Assembly (NCBI GenBank): GCA_936432065.2 | Contig: OW386292.2 | Span: 14,786,918 to 14,850,917, forward strand | Direction: 5' to 3' | DNA length: 64,000 nt | Origin: Rutpela maculata | Taxonomy: Eukaryota > Arthropoda > Insecta > Coleoptera > Cerambycidae | Shown: in pieces, positions 33,132-44,600 of the stretch | Layout of the letters: each line of letters starts with the position of its first letter | Numbering within the stretch: the first letter of the stretch is position 1 | Made by a program: the position numbers and the translations under genes | The notes under the pieces: model-generated | What the model saw: the letters and a program-made list of their open reading frames with translations, nothing else | Told to the model about the DNA's origin: nothing | Databases searched by the model: none

Positions 33132-35226
33132 CCAATCTAATTAAAATTAGGGAATATTGAACATAGCTGATTTTCGTATGTATTTCTATTTGAGCCTTAG
33201 CAATAATTTTCGAAAATATTTCTGAACCTATTAATCACGCTACTAAAGTAGGTATTATCAAAACGAAAATTAGAAAATTGTCAGCAATTATTTTGTACTA
33301 TTTCTCCTAGAGCCCTTTTGAGAAATTTTGGATCGTATTAACTAGGAATTATTAATATTCACTATTTTAGAAAATAAAATCAAAATTTCTAATTTGAGGT
33401 CAATGTGAAACTTGTAGAGAATTAAATTATCTACAAGTTTTTTTATTTTTTACCACCCCCCCCCCATTTTTCGAGATATCCAAGGTCAAAGTTGCAAAAA
33501 CGCGAATATCTCGCTGCCTATGCATTAGACCGCGACGAAGTCTACATGCAAAAACCTTTTTTTTTTAACTTCGACCTTGAATATCTCGAAAGGGGTGAGG
33601 TTTTGGGAAGAAATGCAAAATACCAATCTTGTAGATAATTGAATTCTCTACGACTTTTGTGTTAACTTTATTGCTGCCCGATTTTTTAGTGCGAGATATT
33701 CGCAAAAAATCATGTTTTTGAAACTTTGATCTTGAATGTCTCGAAAAAGGGGAGGCGGTTTGGTAAAAAATAAAAAAGATAATTTGTAGATAATTTAATT
33801 CCCTACAACTTTCACATTGACCTCATGGTCATCCGATGCATAGGACGCAAGATATTTGCAAAAAACATTAATATCTTGGGTAGCCATGTTGGGATTTTTG
33901 TGATTTTTGTGATTTTTGTGATTTTTGTGGATTTGGAATTGGGACATAGAGGTGCAAAAATTCAGATTTTTACTAGTTTTGTCCAGACTTCCTCATTTTT
34001 TTTTGTCTAATTTCCCTGCAGTAATAGAACAAGAGAAAATCGTAGAAAAGTCATTTAGGCAAAGTATACTTCTTATAAAATGCTTCTAAAATTAACAAAC
34101 TTAACGATTATTTCTGTATGTATATGGTTGTCAGAAATGATACTTTGTACTTGGCGAAAATCAGTACGTTCATAAATCCTATATTATGTTTTTTACCAAA
34201 ATACCAAAAGCGATGATGATAATAACAATCATATTTACATAAACCTTAATGCTTCTTTCTTGAAAAATATGTTAGTTTCAAGCTTTTTCCAAGCCATCTC
34301 TTGTCCTAATGGCATGGGCTAATATGTGGTTTGTTATTTTATTGCATTCATATGTTAATTTTAGCAGAGCTTTAAAACGTATAATAGACTAGGATACTTT
34401 CCTCGTTTTCTTCACTTCATACTTCATATAACAATTCAGCAACAAGCGTTTATTTTTTTACCTTCTTGAATACGAAAATGAATGTTATCAACCCGGATTT
34501 TGGACTGAAATTTCAAAATCCAAAATGGAAGATTATAGGAGGATATTTTTGGTGATATTTCTCTGCTATAAGTGCTAACAGCTAAGGTTTTTTTAGTTCG
34601 GGAAATACAATGAAATATCTCTTAGCTTTTTCCGAGCACAGAATAGTACTAGGTGCTAACTTGAGGTTTAGGTTTAATAGGTTGTTTTTTACCTACCGAT
34701 ACAACACTCGTTGAACCACTATTCTTCGAGGCGTTTCTCGGGAAGTTAAATTGAAATTTGTATCGTCTTGCTGTTGGAAGAATTGTCTGAAAGTGTCAAA
34801 ACATGTTTTAACATGTCATTGCATTTTCCGCACATTGTTACCGCAAAGAAATTTAAAAAATTACCGACAAATGAGTTAAATTGGTAGACGCTTATTGGAC
34901 AAATTATAGACGGTTTTCGAGAAACGTATCCTAGTCTATAAGAATATTTTATCCAATAATGTAACATTAGTGTAATAGATATTATTCTCGCACAGACACT
35001 TGTAAGAGTTGATAACGGTTCAATTATCAACTTATTTTTATACCTACATTACACTTAGCTTCGATGTACAAATATACTATACGTATAAGCCTTTTTAACA
35101 TTAAATCTAATATGGTTTCATTGTTGTGGGAGTAGTTGAAATCGTTTCTATTGTGATGTTAACATGTATTTTGTGTTAAAGTTGTAATTCGTCCATAATA
35201 GCTGTAAGCAAAAGTGTACTTAACCT
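33132..35226. other. Unassigned intergenic stretch with a 9-bp minisatellite
   Basis: At 33896-33930 a 9-bp unit (TTTTTGTGA) is repeated about four times. Within 33410-33830 the phrases GTAGATAATT, CTCTACAA and GATATCTCGA-like blocks recur in both directions, pointing to decayed inverted repeats. The minus frame 34746-35030 has no recognisable domain. This separates the converging 3' ends of genes 1 and 2. Confidence 0.35.
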
Positions 35227-35232
35227 TTTATT
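35227..35232 (-). promoter_or_regulatory. Polyadenylation signal AATAAA of gene 2
   Basis: AATAAA reads on the minus strand about 97 bases after the TGA at 35329, in a U-rich context. It is the first good canonical signal downstream of the stop. Confidence 0.6.
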
Positions 35233-35328
35233 TTTTTTATACATTTTAATAAATATTATTATATGAAAATGTTGTCTGATTTCGTCGATATTCTCTACGC
35301 CCACGTTCAACTCCAACAGATGTAATGT

Positions 35329-35608
35329 TCAGCTTATGGGTTTTAGATCTGTCACTTCCAACTCATAAATGAAGAAGTCACCGCCTCTTAGCGTCAGGGT
35401 GAGGACGTGGAGGAGTCTGTTCAAAGTTGTCATTCTCAGTGCATAGGCTGCGCCCTTTTTATCCAGGAACATGGGGCCGCCGAAACAGGCACTATCGAAC
35501 ATCAAATATTCAGATTCCCCCAGTTTTCCGAAAGCCACTTGGTACTTTCTCTCCCCTCGTGTCGTGCATATTATCCCGGTTCTTTTATCATAATTGTTAA
35601 AAAAGAAT
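35329..35608 (-). CDS. Gene 2 exon 9 (residues 817-909), C-terminus of domain 3
   Basis: Acceptor TTCGTTTCTAG|ATTCTT completes the split Arg codon. It encodes FFFNNYDKRTGIICTTRGE, then QVAFGKLGESEYLMFDSACFGG (FDSA at 854-857), GAAYALRMTTLNRLL, ending FFIYELEVTDLKPIS and TGA. Ala occupies the catalytic His position. Confidence 0.85.
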
Positions 35609-38600
35609 CTAGAAACGAAGAAATAATTAAACTGATATCAATTAATTAATACATCCTCTAGTGCTTCCAAGTTATGTTTTGGTTCCAGCATTATGTAAAT
35701 GACGTTATTCCGTCTAAAATGAAAATTACGAAAGTGGCAGCTGTATTTAAAAATAGAAAAAAAAAGAAAATACAGGGTGTTTCATTAATAATTGGCCATA
35801 TGCTAACTGAAGAATCCTTAGGCCAAAATATTAAGATTTAACCAAAAACACTTACATAAAATGTGCCTCTTTACAAGTTCAAAATTAAAAAATTTTCACA
35901 TATTATTTCTTTACCATACTTGGTAGATGGTGTTAGTGGTCCAAGACGCAAAATATCAGCGAAAGAACTGGTTCGTCACTATTGCCAGGGGGAGGGGGTG
36001 TAAAGGTGTGAAGAATTTCTACGCCACTTGCCAAATATTTATTTTCTTGATTTTCTTTTAATTTTCAATAATTTTTACGCAAAAAAGGTACTCTTAATAC
36101 ATTGTTCTAGATTACCTATCTCTCGAAAAATTTTAGTAAAAATATTACCTTTACCGACAAAGCCACATTCACCCCCAGAGGAGTTTTTAATTGTAATCCA
36201 GTCAACGAAGTACAAAAAAGGCCGAATAGGGGAAATAATTCGTGTAGTTGCAAATTTTTGTACAGTTGTCGGGAGAAGTGCCCTGAACAACACACTAAAA
36301 GTCCTGACCGGTGGGGGGTGAGCGGCGGGGGGGGGTGGTTAAAAGGTTTCCTTTTCAAATTTTTCTTGAATAACTCGAAAACTACCTCTAGCGAAAAATT
36401 GTTACACAAAATTAAACTAGATGAAATTTTCTACAGATAAGTTCCTATGCATTTTTTATGTAGGATCAATACTTTACGAGGTAGTCCAGTCAACGGAGCG
36501 CTAAAATGACCAAAATCTCTAATTTGAGTGCTAATGAATGGATTTTGATGAAACCTTATGCAATGTGTTTGTAATGACGTTAATAAAACAGTTGAAAAAA
36601 ATTAAAGTAGGAAATGATCGGAAGGGGTAGAAAACAGCCCTTTTATCACGGGTTCCGTAACTTGTAGAATTAGGTCAAAAATGAGAAAAATAAAACAATA
36701 TACCTTTTTTGGTCTAAAATAAGATGTTTTTACTCTTGTGAATTTTTTTGAAAAATGCATATTTTTCGAAATATGGCCACTCGAAAATTCTCAAAAGTGG
36801 TGGAGGGGAAATGTAAAAGTTGAAAAAAAAATCTGAAAAAATTCAGGTGAATGTATTATCGAAATACAAGACGTTTTTATTTTTGCAACTTTTGTGTAAA
36901 GTGCATTTTTCCGAAAAAACATGAAAAACTACTTAATTTTTTTTTAATTCGCGATTTTTCCACCATTTGTGTCTCGTAAAGTATTGATCTTACATAAAAA
37001 ATGAATAGGAACTTATTTGTAGAAAATTTCATCTAGTTTAATTTTGCATAAAAACAATTTTTCGCTAGAGATCGTAGTTTTCGAGTTATTTAAAAAAAAC
37101 GTGATAAGGGGACCTTATCATTCGTTAAACGTTTGTTTTTTGGTTGCCTTGGCTACGTTTCCGCGAGTTAATTAAAATAAACTCCGTGTTTGCCCACAAC
37201 AAAATAATTTTACAGGTTGTTGGATAGCCTACTTGTGCCGTTTATTCTCCACTTTTTTAAAATGTTAAACACCAAATTTTTGTTAATGTTATAACGCATT
37301 GCAACTTGTCTCATTGACCATCCATCATTTGCTATAGCAATAACTACAGCATTACAATAAAGAATAAAATATAAGTGCTAACTGTTTTATTTCGGCTACT
37401 CATTTCATACTCAAATAGAGACCCAGCAAACAAAACTTATTGATATTATATAACCTGGTAGTAATGGGTTACATTAACAGTATTTATTAATGTTATGTTA
37501 ATATTATGACATTTGTTATAAAATAATAACATAATCATGTTACAATATGTTGTTATATTTTAGTAATATAATAATTTTGTAACATTTAAAGTTCAGCCAA
37601 TATAACAAAGTTATATAACAATGTATGGTTTAATAATATTTTTATTACATAAAAACTCTTATGATGAGTATATAACTTAAATAGTAAAAATTGTATAACT
37701 ATTATGTTGAAGTTTGGTAAATTTATATTTAAAAGCGTTTGTGGTAGGGCGGCAAAATCAGGCATTCGGCAGAGGCCATTTTGTTCTTTGTTCGTATTTT
37801 CAATGTTTTCATTATGCTAAGCCTAAAGAAGCTCAACATCCCAGCATCGTTGTGTAGAAACTACAGTTGTCTTGTGCTCTTTGATTTAAATTTAGTTAAT
37901 ATTGGTGTAAAGTGTGCATTGAAGATAAGCAGGTATATAAAATATATTATAATTTTTATGTCTATCAAATACAAATATGACTTTTTCAATTCTAACTTCA
38001 AAATCAAAATATGGAAAGAAAAGATATTTAACAAAATAATTGTTGAAAAATTAAAAAAGGTAAAGTCACTTAGTCATTTATCCTGTCACGAATCATCAGT
38101 GTGTAGAAATTTAATTGAAAATGTAGATAACTAATGTCATTCATAATTTTCCCGAAGATGATATTTTATTGAACTGAAAATTATATTTTTACCATTAAAA
38201 GCAGTTTTTCTCTAAAGTGTTCCATATTCAGTTAATGAACGACATATTAAATTAGGTACTTTTGAAGTAACCATCACCATTTTCATTTTCAATGTTCTTA
38301 TGTAATATTATAACTGAAGTTTTCTGAACTAAACTACCTACCTATATTTGACGGTATTGTATTTTAAAAAATATACATTATTATTATATTGATTCCAGAA
38401 AGAGTGAAAAGAAGCAGTTCTTGAGATAATATTCTCAGGATGCTAATTTATTTACTAACGAATGTGCCACGAAATGCTCAGGAAGGGCTATTGGAATAAT
38501 TTAAAGCGTTGACCTAGAAGTGATCGTGGCAAAGAAAGGTGAGGAACTTTAACCAATAACTAGGTATATGAATATCTTATTAATATTGCTATCATTGTTT

Positions 38601-41600
38601 CAGAAGTTTTTGTTGCAAGTTTTTCATATGTGATGCAACACACAATCGCTTAGCAAAACAGAGGCATAAGAGGGAAAAGAAACACAAGGCATCTTTTGAG
38701 TGCAGAGGAATAAGAACATTTGACACCTAGAGTCTGTAGCTGTAGGTTTCTGGAAAGCCAGTGTGTGTGCGTCTAGTTTGACTGGAAATTTGTTATACAT
38801 GCATAAGTACTCTTAGAAGCGACAAAGCATAGAACTTACCAATTTAATAAGAAAATCTAAATAAATCTTTGTTAGAAACTAAGTAATTTCCAACACATAT
38901 TAAGCAGATAAATGAAAAATAATCTCAATTTATTTTTTTAAATATTGTTCAGTTTTGTATAGAAGTAATACAACTATTGCAAGTTTTATCCATTTTTACG
39001 CCACTGAACACAATTTACAATTTTGTTCTACGTGAGTAATTATATTTCCATGATATTTACCTACATATAGCAAATTTAAAGTTTCGAAAAAAAATTACAA
39101 ATATGTTCTTTTAAATTTTGTGAATCTTGTGCCTAGTCGAAGTTTGTTGACACATTTATAAAATGTCCTACCGTCTGGACTGCTTTGTATTGACAATGCT
39201 ATCTTGATCATGATTTTTTTTTTTGTCATAAATAGAATGTTATGCCACCACAGGTAGCATATTTTGTGTTACAGAGATTGGATGAATATTTAAAAATTTC
39301 GTTTTGTATATTTTACACAGTATATCTAAATTCATGTCATTAATTTCGAGATGTAGTTTTATGCCCAAAGATATTTTTAAAAAGTTTATATAGACAAAAA
39401 TTTGAAATGCTTCCAAAGGAAGCTGCGGTCTGGGATGTCCGAGTGAAACGTAGGTCAATCGTGTCTCAGTACTGAAGTATGGGACCTAAATAATAATTTA
39501 AGGCATGACTATGTCGACCAAATTAAGAAGTTTTTTAGAAAAATTTGCGATTTAAATTTGGGACAAATAATTAAAAAATGAGCTGCCTCACATAATCTAT
39601 CTTTTTGTGAAAATACTACTACTAAAATAATTTAAAAATCAATATTTTTTTCAGAACAAGGGCATATCTGCAGTTTAAAATTTTGTTGACAAATTTGAAT
39701 TTTTTATTTATAAAATTTCAATAGGGTGTAATTTCGTAAAAAAATCAACATTTTTTGACGAGATGTGAAATCTTTTGATGAATAATGTTCGCTCTTATTC
39801 TGAAAATTAATACCTATTTTATAGTAGCTATGTCTTGAGTCCCATACTTCGGTACTGAGATATGGATAACTTAATTACATGAATTTAGATAAACTGAATA
39901 TTATTTAGTACATTATTTATGTATGAAGTGAAGTGAATAATAAATCCTTTCCACCATTGTGTAGCAGATGATTTTTATTTTATTTAGTTTTTATAGTTTT
40001 GTTAACATGTGAATTTCTTCCAATTATAGATTTATAATTCTCACTGCTTTTTTAATAATTATTACTGTTGAATCCATTTCCTGGCAAATGGGATGTTTGA
40101 CATGTTCAAAAATACATTTTTTTAGCGGTAATCTAGTTTTGCAAAGTTCATCTCGATAAGTTAAAATCAAATATAGAAGCATGCTACTATACCATGTGTC
40201 ACCTGGAATGTTTTATTCACTATGTAAATAAATTTAAATAGTTAATTCAAAATAACATGAAAAATTATGTGTGTGTGTGTGTAATATTCAAATATGCCAA
40301 AAATCACGTAAGTACAAATGTGTTTGCAGTATTTCAAATTAACGATTTGTGTATTTAAAATTGAGTATATAGAGTATCGCACTTAAGAGTGTAACAAACA
40401 CCCTTATAACTTTTTCCGATTTGGAACAAATTTTGCTCACAGAATAAATTAGGATCTACTTGGGGCTAATAAAAACATTCGTCCCCTACAAATAAATGCA
40501 AAGACAAGAGCAAATGTTTTTTTTTTTGCCATAAGTAGATCCTAATTTGTCCTCTATTTGAGTAAAACTTGGTTCAAATCGGGAAGAAAGAAGTTATAAG
40601 GGTGTTACACTCTTAAGTGCAGCACACTGTATATTTGGTAACAGAAGTATATAACATTTTGATAAAATCATTGTTTTCGTTGTATAATAATAATATTACA
40701 AAATCTTAAATATTATACTGCCATAACATAACTGTTATATATATTTATATAACTGTTATTATAACTAGTTATATTAGTGTTATATAATGTCTCAGTTAGT
40801 CTGAGTGGGAAATAGTAACATTAGCGTTATACCATTATTTTGTAGGTGTTACATAACTCGTTTACATTTAAAGTTGGTAGGGTTATATAACAAAAATATT
40901 TTAAATATATAACGATGTTTGCTGGGGACAGATTTACATTAGAAAAAAATAGTTGTCCTATTAACCAAGATGGAATTCTTACCTTAGAGCCTTGTATAAG
41001 TTGAACTGAGTATTCCTGACCAAGAACATAGTTCCTTCGACCATGGGAGTAAATGAAATCTTGAAGGAGAAAGGGAAAATACTGCACTCCTCTTTCATAT
41101 CATCCAAGGACAATTCATAATCTTCATCTGAAATATCCTTAACACACTCCAAGAAGTAATTGTCTCCGTTCACCAGGATTGAATCCAGGATTGCAGAGTT
41201 CCATGCAGAGAGATCGTATATTTCCAGCATTCCTATTGCAATCATTAGATTGGCTAACGTTTGTCTGCCTCGCGATTGTTCAGAGAATCTATTACCATTA
41301 GAAATGTGTTAATGTTGATAATAAGTAAAATCCTGACACCTCAAAATAATGCAATGTAGCCAAGTTAGGAAAACTACGCCTTGACACAAATGTCACACAT
41401 GTAATAACATATTCAATGCTGCAATATTTTGGCACGACCTCAAGTTGCCATTTAGATAAAATGGCGTCCAAAAAACTTTCTTGCTTGTATCCCCCTGACA
41501 ATTTGAAAATAGATCATCAAATCATATTTCTGAGATAGACTCACATAGGTAAAATAAAAAGTAAACACTATTTTCTACTGTGGATGTGGACGCATAGAAC

Positions 41601-44600
41601 ACATCTTAAGAATACAAAAGTTGCAGAATTTTATCATTGTTTAACTTGAAATAAAACTTTTGCAGATTAAGGGATGATTCGGGAGACATTGAAAAGAAAC
41701 TCATTTTTGTCGCCATTGTTCCAGTATGGCAACAGTAAAAAGGGAACAATAAAATAAAATACTCCTTCAAATACCTTTCCGACGACTGGTGGATGTTCGA
41801 AACGAGAGAGACCAAATCGTTAGGGTATTCGATGTCCCAATTATTCCACATGTTATCAACCTTTCCTCGTTCAGGACCATGAGCGGATTTGCTGAATTTA
41901 CGCGACCAAGGTATGGGATCGGTTTTCAACCAATCCACGTCTTCGTAGAACGGTTTGCCTATAAAAGTGAAAAAGGGAATTAAAGTAGGAGACCTCATGA
42001 CGGTCAGAGTCTCGCTCACAACCCAGAAATACATTTGACGTGTCAAGTTTCAACTTGACCATGGATGAACCCGAAATGGGCCCTGTGGGCGGAAAATTTC
42101 AGCCAGGGCCAGAAAAAAGGTTTGCAAAAAAACCGGTTATTGCCGTCTTGTTCCAGAAAAATGTATGCCACTCGAAAGGATTCAATTTCTGATACAAAAA
42201 ATATGTTAGGTTGGCGCCCCACTCCCGCCATTTCCCAGCGCACAGTGGCACGAATCGTGATTTTTTCGTTCAAAATTATCTAGAGCACACTAATGTTAAA
42301 AAGTGGTAAAAAAATCATAGTCAGCTGTTAATGGCGGTGGATAATACGTCCGCTGCTCACATAAACAAGTTGATTAAAAGTTTGAATTTTAGTAATTTCA
42401 TCAAGGTTCAAATTTTGTTATATAAAAATATATATAATGTATCTGACGAAACATTGAGTCAGCTGATGGTAAGAGAGGGGGGGGGAAATCGTCAGCTGAC
42501 GCCATAAACATTGCAGTTCGCGGCTAACGCGCGGCGCGCGGGCCATATGTATCGAGTATCGCGCATTGTTTTCGTAACAGAAGCTGACAGCTTTTCCCTT
42601 ATGACAACCCAGCTGATCATTGTTTTTATTCAATTTATTTAATACTGTATTTTCCCATCTAATTAATAGAAAACTTTCACGCGTAAAAATGGCTTGAATA
42701 TACAGCATATGAGACAGTATAGGTTTCCTTTTTATAAGTTTTCTGCTTGATTATAAAATTATTATTGAGTTCAATATTAATATCCATTTAATAATAATCA
42801 GCTGGGTCTGTCATAAGGGAAAAGCTGTCAGCTTTGGTTACGAAAACAATGCGCGAAGCTCGATACATATGGCCGCGGACTACAATGTTTATAGCGTCAG
42901 CTGACGATATTTCCCCCTCTCACCATCAGCTGACTCAATTTTTCGTCAAATACATTATATTTATTGTTAAATATCATTTGAACCTTGATGAAATTACTAA
43001 AACTTTTAATCAACATGTTTATGAGCAGCGGATGAATTATCCACCGCCATTTTAACAGCTGACTATGATTTTTTATCACTTTTTAACATTATTAAACAAC
43101 ATACAAAATTTCAACTTTAATGGTATGTTTTTATTTCAATAAATTTTTAACGCTTGGGAGGCGTTCCAGCACCTACCTTCACCATTACTTGAGCAGCTGA
43201 CCGCCGTTTCGTTTATGTGTACGTAATAAACTATTATATAAATGAAAGCCAGCTTCAATGAAATGACTAGCTCCAAAAGGTCGCTGCCTCCCAAGCTATG
43301 TAGGGTGTAAGTAATCAATGTTATTGTCGGAATTATGTTAATTTTTCGGAATTTTCTATGGCCTTGACGCATTTTGCCGACTCTTTCTTCCCCGCCTGGG
43401 AGTCTGTCAATAGTTGCACGTACTTTGTGACATCATATACTAGAAAACTATAGATTTTCATGACTGTCTTTCAGCTTCAAAATTCATCGATTTTGTTCAC
43501 CTACCCGGGGGTAGGTTTGATTTGGTTTGATTTGGCAGACTCGCACTTCTAGTCTCCCTACTATTTCTCACGTTTATTATATGATAAAGCAGTGGTGCAG
43601 CCAGAAAATTCATCTGGGCGGGGGGGCAATAGAACCGACCTCCCCAGAGGATGAGGAAAATTTTTCAGAAAATGGTTGAAAACGGATGTGTATGTAGATT
43701 TCTCTATTAGATCATATTGGTATTAATTACAAAATATTTATTTCGAGGGACAATTTAGATACTGCTTTGTACTGCTTCTTTATTTTTTGGCTCATGGAAG
43801 ACGGCTTGGGGGGGCCCGGGCCCCATGCCCCCCCCGGCTGCGCCCATGTGAGAAAGTAAGACTATGTCCAGTCACGTTAAAATGTATGTCTTAGACTAGT
43901 AGTAATCATCTTCGCAAAATCACTTCATACTCGGTGGCCATGGGGGGCGTCAGGCCCCCCCGCATCAAATCAAGGGCCCCGGTACCAAATTCACTGGCGG
44001 GCTTTCGCGCCTAATAATTGATGTGCGGGAATTTTTTTTTGTCAAAATCTCTGGCGGACCCTAGCTACGGGCTCCCGCGCTTAATGATTGATGAGCGGGC
44101 TGAGAAATTTGAAAAAAAATATTTTGCCAAAACCTTTGGCGGGCCCCTCTAAAACCGACGGGCCCTCGCGCTTAATAATTGATGAGCGGGGAGGAGAAAT
44201 TAAACAAAAAATTTGCCAAAAACTCTGGCGGGCCCTAAACTCAGTACCCCCCCCCCATACGGGGGGCCTGAGTGGCGTGAGGGGGCGCCAACCTAACATG
44301 TTTTCGATAGCAGAAATTGAGCACTTTCAAATTGTATAAATTTCATATTTCTGAAACAAGACGGTAATGACCGTTATTTCAGCGGATCGGAAGTAACCTT
44401 TTTTTTTTCCGGACCAGGCCCATCAGGCTCATTTTGGGTTCAATCAAGGTCGAATTAAAATTTATTTGTTGTCTTGCAATGTTTAAGATTGTACGCCTGT
44501 TAAGTAGGAAATCAGCAAGGCCCGGCCTGGACTCATCAGTGGCAATCAGTCTGAAGTATCTCTGGGGGAGCTTACGGACATATGTGTTATTCACGAAATC

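Larger units (their letters stand above)
42055..44450. mobile_element. Composite inverted-repeat element in intron 6
   Basis: The arms 42055-42236 and 44270-44450 are inverted copies. The left arm has TTGACCATGGATGAACCC, GTCTTGTTCCAGAAAAAT and ATGTTAGGTTGGCGCC. The right arm has GGCGCCAACCTAACATG, TTTCTGAAACAAGACGG and GGTTCAATCAAGG. Enclosed are a foldback, an hAT-type MITE and a GC-rich tandem repeat, listed separately. No transposase is found. Confidence 0.7.

Noticed and set aside
33896..33930. Short regular repeats considered as a CRISPR-like array
   Set aside because: The 9-bp units are directly adjacent without spacers, so it is a minisatellite in a eukaryotic genome.
37781..38134. 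117-codon plus frame in the 3.5-kb TIR element
   Set aside because: Ile/Lys/Phe-rich translation of A/T-rich DNA without a recognised domain. It is mentioned under the element but not called as a gene.
41606..42046. 146-codon minus frame, the longest in the 41-42-kb area
   Set aside because: Only the central part (41958-41775) is coding. Good splice sites with matching phases lie inside it, and the parts outside do not continue the protein repeats.
42043..44339. Several paired opposite-strand frames (42043-42283, 42418-43079, 44081-44339)
   Set aside because: They are mirror images produced by inverted-repeat arms and by the GC-rich tandem units.
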